Assembly (NCBI RefSeq): GCF_963169125.1
Contig: NC_084795.1
Location: 142,389,766 to 142,453,765 of the forward strand
DNA from: Humulus lupulus
Lineage: Eukaryota; Streptophyta; Magnoliopsida; Rosales; Cannabaceae
Reading direction: 5' to 3'
DNA length: 64,000 nucleotides
A program made the translations under genes and the position numbers. This document shows positions 1 to 10,972 of the stretch, in pieces; position 1 is the first letter of the stretch, and every line of letters begins with the position of its first letter. The notes under the pieces were generated by a model, which was given only the letters and a program-made list of their open reading frames with translations, was not told where the DNA came from and searched no databases.

Positions 1-162
1 TATTGAAATAGCGTTGAATCCGGGCTTAAAACAGCCCTCAACGACTTAGACTTGCTCTTGAACATTTTTTACCGAGTTCTGGGAATCTGTTGAACCAAAA
101 ATTCAAATTTATATTCATTTATTTATTCTTTTTAAGAGCGGTTACTTTCACTCCTTGAACTC

Positions 163-170
163 TATAAATA
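163..170 (+). promoter_or_regulatory. TATA box of the LTR at 1-1279
   Basis: TATAAATA is followed by GGACCTAGTA. The identical context occurs on the minus strand at 48144-48151 in the related solo LTR. It is the expected U3/R promoter of the retroelement. Confidence 0.6.
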
Positions 171-700
171 GGACCTAGTACTCAGCCATTTCATTCATTA
201 TTCAAGCATTCTTCAGAGGCTCCAAGATGCTAAGTTTATTCTAGAGAGAAAACACTAGGGTTTTGGGATTAAAATCTTTTCAATATAAGTTTTTCTAAAC
301 ACTTGGGAAGTAAGATAGAGTGACATTTAGGAGTTGAGGTGTAGATCGGAGTTCTAGTCTATCCAAGGTGTTTAAGTTTCTTGAAATTTAAGGTTTTTCG
401 GTAAGTTTCTATCATGATGGATTATATCTCTTTTTCATCTCCATTTCTTTAGAAACTCAAGATTTTTACTGAATTGTTTTAAGACTTTTCCAATCCCATT
501 CTTGTCTCCAATATCCCGGTTTTTGGCAAGGAAAATAGGTTAGATTATATGTGTTTTGATATGTTTATATGATATGATATGTTATAGTGCTATGTTGTAT
601 AGGTATATGAATATGTTTTATGTTATAGTCACTTGGGTATTGTAGTTGCTTAGATAGCAAATCAAATCCCAAGATTTTTATCATTATCGTGGATTAGAGT

Positions 701-815
701 TATGATTAAACCTACCTCGATTAGTAGACTGAGGACCTAGTTGGTTTATCATATAATATTTTATGATCTAACCTACCTCGATTAGTAGACTGAGGACCTT
801 GATGGTTTTATCACA
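701..815 (+). repeat. Two tandem 61-bp units inside the LTR
   Basis: The phrase CCTACCTCGATTAGTAGACT occurs at about 711 and again at about 772, giving a 61-bp period. A similar short tandem array sits at the equivalent place in the related LTRs (1845-1895, and 47475-47595 on the minus strand), upstream of the CTGGGCATTAGGCTCA motif. Confidence 0.7.
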
Positions 816-1279
816 TGCTACGGTAATGAGTTAATGGCCATTAATATTGTAGTCCTATGTTTTTATGGTTATGTTTTTACGTTATATGATTTATAGTATA
901 GGTTTTTTTTAGTTTTATGATTCATGTTATGTTTTAGTAGATTTTCCTTGCTGGGCATTAGGCTCATTCCTTTTATTTTAGATGGTGCAGGAAAATAAGC
1001 TTGGAAGGCGGGACAGATTCATGGCAGCATTGGCATGTGTATTGGGAGAGGACTGATTGAATGGACTGCTGAAAGATCGAGGATGAAGTTTATAGTTTTG
1101 AGTCTTTTAAATTTATGTATTTATTTTTCTGCATTTAGTATTTGATGTAATAACAATGGGATCCCGTATTTTGGATTCTTATAATAAAGTTCTATTATTT
1201 TATGCATGTCTTCCAAAATAGTAGCTATGTCTTAGTAGTTTTTAATGATCCGAGGTCTTAAAATTAGTCAGGGCCTTAC

Positions 1280-1645
1280 AATTGTAATGAATGTCACTAC
1301 AATGGAATAATGCGTTGGATTATAGGAAAGTTCTCTTTCCCTTTTCTTTTATCTATACATTGAGGACAATGTTTAGATTATGTTTGGGGGAAGAGATTTC
1401 ATTTTTTTTTAATTCTTTGCTCATTGTAAATATCTTAGTTTGTTTAATTTTAGTTTTTGTTTATGTTTTGTTAGGTTTATATTTATTTTTATCTTTTTTT
1501 TTAGTCTTTGTGAGTGATATTTTTAGAACTGTGTGAATCTGTGTGCTCAGTGAAATTAATTTAGTGATTAGCGTTGATCTGAGCTTTAATAGGCTCGTTG
1601 TGAAGTTGTCAGTTTTGCTTTGCTTGGACCTGAGGAAAGAAAGTT
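1280..1645 (+). mobile_element. Fragment resembling the Athila 3' untranslated region
   Basis: About 1358-1390 reads ATTGAGGACAATG followed by a run ending in TTTGGGGG. The same arrangement (TTGAGGACAATG, then GTGTGGGGG) occurs at 44004-44035 in the Athila element of this window and is characteristic of Athila 3' regions. The short reading frame at 1291-1536 is low-complexity TTT-rich translation and I do not regard it as a gene. The right boundary with the next LTR is estimated. Confidence 0.35.
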
Positions 1646-1649
1646 AGAT

Positions 1650-2475
1650 AGAAATTTTGGTTGATTATGAAATGTATGGTAAGATTACACTATATGGATA
1701 AGAATGTTATGTATGATGATATTTTGTGATATGAATTGTAAATTTCTAATGTATATTGATATGACTGGTTTGTATGCCTTTGAAAACGGTATGATATGTA
1801 ATGGTTGTTAGTGTGATGAACGCGACACAACAATAAGGGGGTTACTAAGGATATGAAGACGTAACCCAAGTTACTAAGGATATGAAGACGTAGCTCATAG
1901 GGTGGACGCGCCGAGGTTATTCAAGGACCAGAGATCCTGTTTACCGCAAGAGGTGACATGGACAAGTTAGCGGGCCATGTTCACAAAGACATGATGTTAT
2001 GTTTATGATGTTTATGCTATGATGTTATGATGATGATGATGACCTTGTATATGATGCTAATGTTGTGATGATTATGTTTATGTTTACGATAATGATGCTA
2101 TGATGTATGACGTTGTATGAATGTGAATATGTTTAGTTGTGATTTGCTTGTGTGTTATTTGTACTTTCTTACTGGGCATTTAGCTCACCCCCTTACATCC
2201 CTTCCAGGTAGCAAATAGGTTTCTCTATGGCACGTGTGGTGATGTGGGGAGTTCTATTGTTACGGTGTGTATGGTGTGGGGCATCCTATGGACGAGAAAT
2301 GATCAGTTTAAACGCCATTTTACTAAAAATAATTTATGTTTATTTTTACATTCAGAACTTATCAGTGGGACTTGAACTTTGGTTATTTTTAAGAATACTG
2401 CATGAAAACTACTATTTTTCTTTTTAAACTATTGGGCCCAACTTGCATGTTTTAGCAAGGCCCCACTGGGATTAT
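1650..2475 (+). mobile_element. Second Tekay-type LTR fragment, degenerate
   Basis: The segment carries the family landmark ACTGGGCATTTAGCTCAC (about 2170), a short tandem array (ACTAAGGATATGAAGACGTA twice, about 1846-1893) and text of the type AAGGACCAGAGATCCTG that is usual in R/U5 of plant chromovirus LTRs. No clean TG or CA terminus or target duplication is visible. A simple ATG/ATGATT-rich stretch lies at about 1991-2110. The reading frame at 2227-2427 falls inside this LTR and is not a gene. Confidence 0.5.
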
Positions 2476-2854
2476 ATATTAAGTGGTTTTTTCTCCTATA
2501 AATTCACAAGTATGAAAATGTTTTACAAAGTATTAGATTATGGCGTTTTACACTAAGGCAAATGGAAGTATAAAAAAAGGCTTTCAAGATGATGGCATAT
2601 TTATAGAAATTCCAAAACCATCCTAGCCCTTGGATTTAATATTCAATCCATGGTTAGATACGAAGCCTTACACTCACCTTGTGATCCGCAAAGTTGAATG
2701 GTAGGCTCACATTCATTCTCAAGAAGCAATGAAGATCACTACATACAAAGTAAGTTTCTTCACACGTCCAAAGCAAAGAAGAACACTAACACCACATGTT
2801 CCTTGAGGACACCATATAGTGTAGTCTACCAAAGAATCTAAAGGCCCTCTCATA
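2476..2854. other. No gene recognised
   Basis: AT-rich to mixed sequence without a convincing reading frame. Its right end runs into a purine tract followed by a TGTG start, so it may be the 3' internal region of the element whose LTR starts at 2868. Nothing else is supported. Confidence 0.4.
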
Positions 2855-2867
2855 GATTGGGGGCAAG
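2855..2867 (+). promoter_or_regulatory. Polypurine tract of a candidate LTR
   Basis: GATTGGGGGCAAG directly precedes TGTGGATGCC. It has the same form as the purine tracts before the Tat LTRs at 6390 and 39474. Confidence 0.45.
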
Positions 2868-3880
2868 TGTGGATGCCAAATTTCCACATGAATTAAAGAG
2901 CCCAACTCATTTCGAAAGCTCCTAGATGGTCACTCGAGAGTATCTCAGCCCCAAGGCTACACCCTCCCATATCCAAGCGCCTTTCCCAATAATACCTCTC
3001 GAGATCATCTCGTTCCAAACAGTGCCTCGCCCAAGGATGCCTAGTGAGATCAGTGTTGAACCTAAAGGTGCCTCGCTTAAGGGTGCCTTGCGAGATTAGT
3101 GTAGCTCTTATAGGCGTCTCGCCCAAGGGCATCTCGTGAGATCACTATAGCTCCTACAAGCGCCTCACAAGATCGTCTCGCACATATGAGCGACTAGCAG
3201 GACTATTCTAGTGCCTATAGATGCCTCGCCCAAGGACACCTCCCAAGATCGCCTCACACCTATAGGTGCCTCTTCTACGAGTGTTTTATGTTAGTTCCAC
3301 ATGGAACAAGCCCACCTCACTTCGTGATGCTCACACCGCGAATAAGGTCGTTGCTTGCCACATGAGCCTCGTGCCATCAGTGAAGCATCCTTCACTTGAC
3401 ATTCCATTAAAATAACTCTTCCAATCTTACGAGAGCTCAATGACTTGTTCACTATAGGCCTCCAAGGAGGAAGATATGCATCATCCTTACCAGTCTTTGG
3501 AAGGTACAAATGGGAAAGCCATACCAACCCAAAAAGAACAAAGGAGAAAACCTAAGTATGGAGCACATAAGGATAGCTGCGTATGGTCCTGGGAAGCACA
3601 ACCTATAGACCAGGCATCCATGCCAGACAATTAGTGGCAGTACGAGGATAGTACATGGTTAAACCTCCACTACCACTCTCCTGACACCACTAGATAGGTA
3701 GTGGTGGTACGAACGCTATGCATTACCTATTGACATTTGATATGTACTGGATTCGACCACCACTCCTCCAACCCCACTACCACATGCACCACAATCACCT
3801 GTAGCCTGTGGCTTTATCCTTTCGTCCCCTTGGGAGCACTATGTACTGAGAGCCACCGATGTTCTCTATGTTTTCTAAGT
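2868..3880 (+). mobile_element. Candidate Tat-type LTR (left part clear, right end uncertain)
   Basis: Begins with TGTGGATGCC after a purine tract. The interior holds a degenerate GCCTCGCCCAAGG-type repeat array (2930-3290). I find no clear CA end or primer binding site, and the sequence merges with an Athila 3' untranslated region by about 3900. Short frames on either strand here (2893-3132, 3291-3527, 3737-3979) show no family resemblance and come from the repeats. Confidence 0.35.
2930..3290 (+). repeat. Degenerate tandem array with GCCTCGCCCAAGG-type units
   Basis: Several copies of a unit of the form GCCTCGCCCAAGG, then GCCTNNNGAGATC, then a short spacer (CTATAGGTGCC and similar) follow one another with irregular spacing of about 30-60 bp. 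They differ by substitutions and small indels, so the array is old. Confidence 0.6.
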
Positions 3881-3889
3881 TCATCTAAG

Positions 3890-4194
3890 TTTATGAGTTT
3901 CTTACTTATTCTTTTGAGTTTTCTATCCATAATTCATTGGCAAGTTCTTACCATCAATAGTAAGTTTTATTATGCATAATCATAAAAGATTGAGTTTAAG
4001 TGGTGAGTGTACATTGAGTTGAAATTCTAAAGAATGTGAAATTTGAATTTTCCCTAAGAATTATTTGTTTGTTCAATTTTTGAGACAACTAACGCTTCCA
4101 ACAAAAACATTTCTTATTTGTTATTTGTTTATGATTTGAGTTTTTATTAGTTGTTTTTGCGAAGAGAATAGAAAAGTCTAAGTGTGGGTGAATT
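3890..4194 (+). mobile_element. Athila 3' untranslated region, ending in a polypurine tract
   Basis: TTGAGTTGAAATTCTAAAGAATGTG (about 4014-4038) closely matches about 45048-45070 of the Athila element further right. The region ends AAGTCTAAGTGTGGGTGAATT, directly before the LTR start TGATAAGG. It is what remains of an Athila element whose coding part is gone from this side. Confidence 0.55.
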
Positions 4195-5650
4195 TGATAA
4201 GGGAATTTTGAAGTATATATTTGTGGTCTTTTCTCACTTAGATATTGTTGATTTCTATTGTTTTTATGTGTTTATTGCTTTGTTTCACGTGTCTTTGATT
4301 TTTAGGTCACAAAATAGTTATGAGAGTTATTAATGAATTTTGTGTATTTTTTAGATAGATATTGAGGGGAGACGATAAGACTCAATAAAATGAAGTTTAT
4401 AAAGAGTTTGAAGTATTTTAGAAGTCCCTAAACCCGAGGTTCAAGGCTAGAGTTGAAGAAATTAAATAAAAATGAAGGAGTGGAAAAACAGCCTTATGGT
4501 CACGTACGTACATGTTCTAGGTTGCGACCTCACGGATAGTAGCTAACAGTCGCTGCGAGTAATACCCCAGGTCACGGCCTACACTCGATTTTTTGGAAAA
4601 AAACGTGTTTCATGCCCGCAGCGAGGAACATCAGTGGCCGCAGTCGGCGACAGAATTTGAGCATTAATTTTTATTTTTAAATGTAATGCTAATAGGACTA
4701 TAAATGTGTTTAGGGTTAACTTTTAGAATAACTTTGGATTACGAATTTTGGAGATTAGTGCAGCAGAGAAGAGGAAAAGACATCGTTACTTTCAACATTC
4801 AATATAGTTTTTCTTCCTCTCTAAAACCTATTTATTTTCAATTCATGTCTGTGTTTATGATCATGTTTGAGATTATGAAATAGTCTTCTTTTAGGTTAAG
4901 AATTCTTTCAAAACCCTAAACATGAAATATTGAAGGTATTGATGAATTTTATTCCCTTGTATTTAATTGCTTCTATTCTTCTAATTGAATGATATAAATC
5001 TTGTGATATCTTGTTTAGACGGCCGCTAATTAGGGTATTGCATTGTTCTATTATCATCTTAGGATTTCTATTCTCCTAATAGTTTAGGGTTCTAAGTAAA
5101 GAGATAAATTTCATTTTAAGTATTATGACGGGTATTTTAATTGTAATGGAGAATATGACCTAGGTTAAATGAATTGCATGCTTAATGAATTTGTTGCTTG
5201 GATTAACTTATTTCCACTAAATGTAATGTTTTTCCTATGTTAAATAGATCTCATGTTAATAAATTTATTGCTTGGTAATAAAGATTAATTAATTAGTTCT
5301 TATCTTTAATTAATTATAATAGGTAAACTGGGATAAGTTACTGCTTAACTGTTATCTTCGGCGTTAATAATTTAATTTGGAATAAGGAATAATATTTGTC
5401 ATTGTCGATTGATTGATTGTTTAAGGTGGAGAATAATTCTTAACTGTTCATTAAAATCGTTATTACCAACTATTCTTTGATTATTATATTTCGTTTATAT
5501 TATTCAATTTCAAAAACAAAATCCCACTTTGAATAATAAATTTATCAATAGTCCTCGTGAGTTTGACCTGTATTTACTATCTTACTAAGTAAATTGTGAA
5601 ACAAAAAATAAAATCTTTACTAAATTTGATACGGTATACAACACGCATCA
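4195..5650 (+). mobile_element. Athila 3' LTR
   Basis: Starts TGATAAGG right after the purine tract and ends ACACGCATCA. It shares many landmarks with the Athila 5' LTR at 40940-42501: a GACGGCCGCTAATTAGGG-type stretch, TCTATTATCATCTTAGG, the AATAAGGAATAATA region, and the end phrase TTTGATACGG...ACACG. The size of 1456 bp fits Athila. About 4500-4650 carries CG-rich words unlike the AT-rich remainder. No 5' partner of this copy is in the window, so no target duplication can be checked. Confidence 0.7.
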
Positions 5651-5860
5651 CATATGTCTTTTTAAAGTAATATGTTCCTTGAATAAATATAATAATTTAT
5701 ATGACCAAGTCTAAATATGGATCAAAAGGGCAGTTAAAAAGATTTTTCAAAATCCTTTTCACTTACCTTTTGGAGAGAAATTTCCCACTATTTTTTTAGC
5801 ATTTACAAATCGAACTTTCTTTCGATTCTACGAATTTTTCTAGCATCTAGTATAAAATAT
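5651..5860. other. AT-rich spacer, nothing recognised
   Basis: Short AT-rich segment between the Athila LTR and the Tat remnant, without repeats or frames I can name. Confidence 0.4.
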
Positions 5861-6375
5861 GTAACGCCCAAATCGTGGAATACATTTTCCTACTTCCCAA
5901 ACACTAATTTTCCAAAGAAAAAAAAATGACGATTGTTCAAGAAAAGCTTTATGTTCTTACGGTCTACTCAATAACACCGAGAGCCTAAAAGCAAAATTTC
6001 AAATTAATCACAGATTTGGCAGAAAAAAAAAATAAAAAAATTACAAGTGGGTGATCAAGAAACTTACTTGAATAGCGATCTTGAAGGAGAAATTACTGAA
6101 AAACATGTCACAAATCCAGAATCTATGAAAGAAGGTTTTGGGATTTTCTAGGTTTCTTGGAGGAAAAGAGAGTTTAAAGATGTGACGTCAGCTGCATAGG
6201 AAAAAGGAAAACCATCATTACTTTTAATAAAGTGATGCCAATCGACCTTTTAACCCGAATACCACCATTTGCTATATCAAAAATTGTCATCATTACTACG
6301 AAATAATGGTATTGCCTTTTTCATTTAGCCTGGTCGAACCATGCAAGTTTATCTAGTACTGGTCGCACTAAGATA
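5861..6375 (+). mobile_element. 3' internal remnant of a Tat element (Tat2)
   Basis: Lies between unidentified sequence and a Tat LTR. Near 6062-6068 the minus strand has a GTAAGT splice-donor sequence. In Tat1 the first exon of the antisense gene ends with a donor at 39063, in the same relative place upstream of the 3' LTR. The remainder of Tat2 is absent. Confidence 0.4.
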
Positions 6376-6389
6376 AACTTGGGGGAAAA
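6376..6389 (+). promoter_or_regulatory. Polypurine tract of Tat2
   Basis: AACTTGGGGGAAAA sits immediately before the LTR start TGTTTAACC. Tat1 has AAACTTGGGGGGGCAAA at the same position before 39474. Confidence 0.6.
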
Positions 6390-7106
6390 TGTTTAACCTA
6401 AAGTTGGACATGATGATGTGGCATATGAAAATGACACGTGGGAGCAACTAGTGTTGGATTCGTCCATGTTGGTCGGTTTGCAGGTGTTGATCATTTTTAT
6501 TCAAAGGCAGCAGAAGGAGTTTCTTTAATCAAGTAACAAGATCAAGGATTACTACTTGCAGATTACTGCTCGGAATGCGCCTGGTCGATGGCATATCAGT
6601 GATACTTATTAGTTGAAATAGTTATCTGCTTGAAGGACTCTTTAATAGACAAGAATGACCCGAATCTTATGAAGATATTTATGTGACCAATATTTGATTG
6701 TATATTTTATTTTCTTTTATTATATATTTAGTCGTAGCATGCCCACATTATGTGTGTAGGGCCTATTTTACGCTTGTAAGGGCCCTGGCTAGGCCCATGG
6801 CCCACTCAGAGACTCTATAAATAGTGGTCTCTCAAAGTCATTAGCTCTAATGCGCACTTTACATACAAAATCTATGTTGAATTATATTCTCTCTCAGTCT
6901 TAGGAAACTTAGTTGAATCTTGTTCTTCTGATCTTGAGTTAGAGACTGTTTTTATTAATAAAATTGCAAGTGGATGTAGGTCATTACCAACTCCTGGGGT
7001 TAAACTACTATAATTTCGTGTGCGTCGTTTATTTGAATTCAGCTCAATTGTAAATTAAGTGTCGTTCAGTTTGACTAAGTATCTTTGACCAAAACTCTTG
7101 TCAACA
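6390..7106 (+). mobile_element. 3' LTR of Tat2
   Basis: Starts TGTTTAACC and ends TTGTCAACA, the terminal word shared by Tat LTRs here (GGGTCAACA in Tat1, GTGTCAACA in Tat4). TATAAATA at 6816-6823 marks the promoter. The phrase GTAGGTCATTACCAA near 6977 recurs in the Tat1 LTR (about 21297), which supports a common lineage. The element is truncated on its 5' side. Confidence 0.7.
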
Positions 7107-7394
7107 TTAATATAAATTCAAATGTTATAAAATATTATTATTATGATATATAATACATAATCTTAATTTTTATTAAATATTTTATTATTAATATTAAAAA
7201 AAACATTACTTCTTTTTTATTACTTAATCTAACTTATTGAAATATATATTCCTATTAAATAAAAATAAATATTATAAATACATTATACATATATGTGTCG
7301 AGTGTATACAAATATAATGATTATGTTACTACATAAGAAATTAGAATAACATTTCTCTTATACCTAGAATAAAAAAGCTTGTTCTCCAATCACT
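7107..7394. other. AT-rich sequence, nothing recognised
   Basis: Strongly AT-rich, without frames, clear repeats or terminal signals that I can support. Confidence 0.4.
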
Positions 7395-7555
7395 TAGGTG
7401 TGCTTTGAATAATTTCATGAATGTTATGTACCTTGAATATGGTAGTTTGTGATTTAAAACATTATCACATTATTTGTTCTTAAAAAGAAACCATAGAAAA
7501 TGTTTTGGTTTATTTTTCTTTTAATATGTTTATGACATTATTTTATATTTAATGT
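7395..7555 (+). repeat. AT-rich dispersed repeat, copy 1, left part
   Basis: GTGCTTTGAATAAT, TTGAATATGGTAGTTTGTGA and TTTTGGTTTATTTTTCTTTT recur with changes at 9485-9610. This copy is split by the element at 7556-9386 and resumes at 9387. A third, more diverged copy flanks Tat1. Confidence 0.6.
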
Positions 7556-8186
7556 TGTCTGTCTTTTCACCAAGTGACACGTGGTACACATTAAGAGGAA
7601 TTAGGATTCCAAAGAAGCTTACTAAAGTCCCCTGGAGCTTGCTTTAGGCTCTAGTGGAGTTAAGCCCAACCTTGAATCATATTTCTACACCACCAGAGGA
7701 GTATGTCCATGTGGAAACGCAACATCCCGAGGACCATGTTCCAGGATAATGATTCAAGTCTTAATACAAGGTTGTATCCTCCATTCATTTCATCCAGGTC
7801 TATGAAAAGCCTCCTCAAGACATGGAGAAGGGTTGATAGGTGTCAAGCATAGTGACACTCGACCACAAGCAGCCATCTGACAATTACTATTACACAAATC
7901 GTGGTGTCTATCTCGTACAAGCGACAAGCACGATGTCTCAAGTCTTAAATAGGGCTCAGGAACACTTCGTAAAGGATGTCAAATTCCATTTCTTATTTCA
8001 CAGCTCGCATATATGATGTATGAAAACCTCCACAAGAACATGACATTTGGAAGTTCTTAGTATCATAAATACAAGTTACTTGAGGAAGGGTTGTCTCAAA
8101 ACCTGAACCACGTAAAAATATTTGCCTCAAACTCTACTTCTTTAAGCATTGATTTAATTAGTTGTTAGCAAAAAAGCTAGTCAACA
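7556..8186 (+). repeat. Left LTR of the short Tat-like element
   Basis: Starts TGTCTGTC and ends AGTCAACA. Compared with the right LTR it lacks an internal block of about 230 bp. Confidence 0.7.
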
Positions 8187-8189
8187 TTT

Positions 8190-8208
8190 TGGTGATTTCA
8201 TTGAGTGC
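8190..8208 (+). promoter_or_regulatory. Primer binding site
   Basis: TGGTGATTTCATTGAGTGC resembles the TGGTGCTTTCA(T/A)TGAGAG found after the 5' LTRs of Tat1 and Tat4. I do not name the tRNA. Confidence 0.6.
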
Positions 8209-8527
8209 TTGAAAAAAGCTTCAGTTGCAACAATGGTGAACACTAGAAGAAATCTCCTTGAAATGTCACATTTATTAACGTACAAATCACACTCGAAAAG
8301 GTGAAAGGATGTCTCGGGCAAAGAATAGATGTCTTGGGTACGGAAAAGACCCATCATCAAAAGGCATCGATTGATGGACCCAATAGTAGGGACTCAGCAT
8401 GTGGCATCACCTTTTTTGAATTGTCAGGTGCCCAACCGGCTTGGCTGGAGTAATTTCCCTGAAAATAACTCCTCTCAATTAAAGTCTCAACTGCCCGAGG
8501 ATGATCGAAGACTTGGAGGGAAAATGG

Positions 8528-9386
8528 TGTCCCTGTTTTAACCAAGTCACACGTGGCACACATTAAGGGGAATCAAGATTCCATAGAATCCTATTGAAGT
8601 CCCCTAGAGCTTGCTTTAGGCTCCACGAGGGGGTAAGACCAACCTTATATCATAATTCACCACCACCGGAGGAGTATGCCCTAGTCAAAATGCTACTTCT
8701 TGAGGACCATATTCCAAGAGATTGCTCCAAGTCTTAATACAAGCTCGTCTCATCAATTCATTTCCTCCAGGTATACGAGAAGCCTCCTCAGGACATGGAG
8801 ATGAGTTGGAAGGTGTCAAGCATAGTGACCCTAGACCACAAGCACCCATCTGACAATTATTGTTACACAGATCATGGTGTCGATCTAGTCCATGGGACAA
8901 TCATGATGTCTCACGACACCGCCTGACATAGCAAAATGTGCTTCTACCTTCTTGACACTGTCAAGCGCATGTTGCCCAATATAGCAGTGGGTTAGAATAC
9001 CTCGAATTGGGCCCACTGAGATACGTACATGCCAACCTACTGATTTATTGGAAGAATTACCAATTATTTTGTATTTAGGCCCCCATTAGGGGAGAATAGT
9101 TGTAATTAGCCTTTATTAGGGAATTAATTGCACTAGCCATTAATAAATAGGGCTAGTACACATTTGGTAAAGGATACCGAATTCCATTTCTTTTTTTAGA
9201 GCATGCATATAAGCTGCCCAAAGACCTCCACAAGAACATGACATTTGCAAGTTCTTAGTATCATAAATACAAGTGACTCGTGAACTATGGTTGATTCACA
9301 ACCAAAACCATGTTAAAATCTGTGTCTCAATATCTATTTATTTAAGCTTTGATTTTATTATTTGTTAGCAAAAAATCTAGTAAACA
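8528..9386 (+). repeat. Right LTR of the short Tat-like element
   Basis: Starts TGTCCCTG after the purine tract GGAGGGAAAATGG and ends AGTAAACA. It keeps the block with AATAAATAGGGCTAG near 9143-9157 and the upstream sequence missing from the left LTR. Confidence 0.7.
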
Positions 9387-9775
9387 TATAATATTTTAAA
9401 AAAATTATAGGGCAATCATAAAAACATATTACAAAATAGTAAATAAATTTTCTTAATAAAACAATGCAAATGTGCACTGAGGTATGCTTTGAATAATATC
9501 ATAAATGTTTTGTACGTTGAATATGGTAGTTTGTGATCTAAAATGTTATCATATTAGTTTTTTTTTAAAATAACTGTAGAAAATACTTTGGTTTAATTTT
9601 TCTTTTTCATATGTCTATGTCATTCCTTTATATGTAATATTGTTTATTTTTTTAAAATTTATATGGAAATCATAAAAATATAATTAAAATAATTAATAAA
9701 TTTTCTAAATAAAATGAAGCAAACGTGCATTGCATGGTGCTTGCACATAATATATATATATGGTACTACTATCGT
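9387..9775 (+). repeat. AT-rich dispersed repeat, end of copy 1 and whole copy 2
   Basis: 9387-9475 completes copy 1 (GGCAATCATAAAAACATA...GCAAATGTGCACTGA). Copy 2 then begins with GGTATGCTTTGAATAAT at about 9482 and ends with GCAAACGTGCATTGCATGGTGC, followed by an (AT)n run. The family ends in GTGCATTGCA-type words. I cannot assign it to a named repeat class. Confidence 0.55.
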
Positions 9776-9802
9776 AGTGAGTGTTTTTGTAAAATCCTTA
9801 AT

Positions 9803-10901
9803 TGACTAACATAATTTAGTCAAAATAATTTTACAACTCATGAAGAAAATTAGTTTTAATTTCTTGTTTGATGTGGGAATTAGATTTAGATTGATATTTT
9901 AAATAGTTGTCCATAATTTGAATATCTTAATTAGTGTGAATGTATTATTCTCATCATTGAAATCATATTGATCAAAAATAGATTTTATTGTAAGAATAAT
10001 ATAATAGACTTATTTTGACTGAGTATTTTTGGGGATTGAGTAATTAAGGATAAGCAAGATTCGAAAATGAACATGTCCAGAAAAATAAACAAATTCATTA
10101 TAGTCATTCAAAATTAATGATCATGCTGACTAAGCAGTTTCCAGTTTGTCGGAACAAATTCAACCTGCCTCGCAGATTTTTCAAATCAAAGAAATTTGTA
10201 AATATTCTTGTATTAATTGCATGTTTTTAGAAGATCTGACCTTGGAAGTTTTTATCAGCTATAAATACTTTGCCAAGGACATTGGAAAAATAACGTCCTC
10301 CATTTTGGGATTTGAAAACACTTGTTGTTCTTTTCATGGGGAGTTTTTTCTTAGTAAAGATTAAGTTGTTCAGCTCAATCTTTGTGGGTGTGTCGAGTGC
10401 ACTTTTCTATGTATCTATCTTGTTCTTTATGTAACAGGTGATATCTCTTGTGACCGTGTTCCTAAGAATCTTCGGGAGAAGATTTCATGAAGTCTCACCT
10501 CAGGAGGAAGAGATCACTCCCTATTATTTAAAGGGCTTTCAAGAGATTCAGCGCTTTATCAAAACCAGATTCGTTAAGAAGAGTACAAGAAGATTGCGAC
10601 AATGTCGTAAGTGGGAGTCTTATATTGTTTAAGTCAATGCTTTTGTATAAATTGGTTCTTTTCCAATTGGTTTATTCTCTAGGCGTGGCCTCGTGGAGGT
10701 AGGTTATCTTAAAAGATTCCTAAACCTCGCAAAAATTCTCTTGTGTTGATTTTTGCTTGTTTTCTGTTTCTATCTTGACATACATCACAGTTGTGTTAAC
10801 AACAAAGAATCTATTTAAACAACTTAATCTATATTTCACATTTAATTACATTTTTTTTTTAAAATTCAAATCACTTGGTAAATATAAAATAAATAATTTC
10901 A
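9803..10901 (+). repeat. 5' LTR of the SIRE-type element
   Basis: Starts TGACTAACATAATTTAG and ends AAATAATTTCA. It pairs with 19759-20706 through long shared stretches such as TTCGGGAGAAGATTTCAT and CTATGTATCTATCTTGTTCTTT. TATAAATA lies at 10260-10267. The frames at 10146-10364 and 10438-10632 are within the LTR and are not genes. Confidence 0.85.
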
Positions 10902-10903
10902 AT

Positions 10904-10916
10904 TGGTATTTGAGTG
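10904..10916 (+). promoter_or_regulatory. Primer binding site, initiator methionine tRNA type
   Basis: TGGTATTTGAGTG follows the LTR end by two bases and resembles the usual copia site TGGTATCAGAGC. Confidence 0.6.
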
Positions 10917-10972
10917 ATTCACTAAACTCTTATTTTTATATTCTTATATTCTGTTTGATTGTTATTTATGAA

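Larger units (their letters stand above)
1..1279 (+). mobile_element. Tekay-type chromovirus LTR, 5' end outside the window
   Basis: This is an LTR of the same family as the minus-strand solo LTR at 47027-48899. Both share the stretch around the TATA box (TATAAATAGGACCTAGTA), the motif CTGGGCATTAGGCTCATTCC (about 954-973) and a related 3' end. The right edge ends in CCTTACA, fitting the CA end of an LTR. The left end lies outside the window, so I cannot say whether this is a solo LTR or part of a larger element. No coding sequence follows it in the same family, which favours a solo or truncated LTR. Lineage assignment rests on resemblance to the chromovirus LTR at 55711-57906 and is less certain than the LTR call. 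Confidence 0.65.
7556..9386 (+). mobile_element. Short non-autonomous Tat-like LTR element
   Basis: Two direct repeats bound about 340 bp of internal sequence. The left LTR is 7556-8186 and the right LTR 8528-9386. They share the ACACGTGGnACACATTAAG region near the start, CTAGAGCTTGCTTTAGGCTC, AAGCCTCCTCAnGACATGGAGA and the end AGCAAAAAANCTAG(T)NAACA. A Tat-type primer binding site follows the left LTR and a purine tract precedes the right LTR. The interior has no protein resembling gag or pol. The left LTR lacks about 230 bp that the right LTR has (about 8910-9140), so it has suffered a deletion. Flanking pentamers do not match (AATGT and TATAA), but the flanks resume the same AT-rich repeat. 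Confidence 0.7.
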
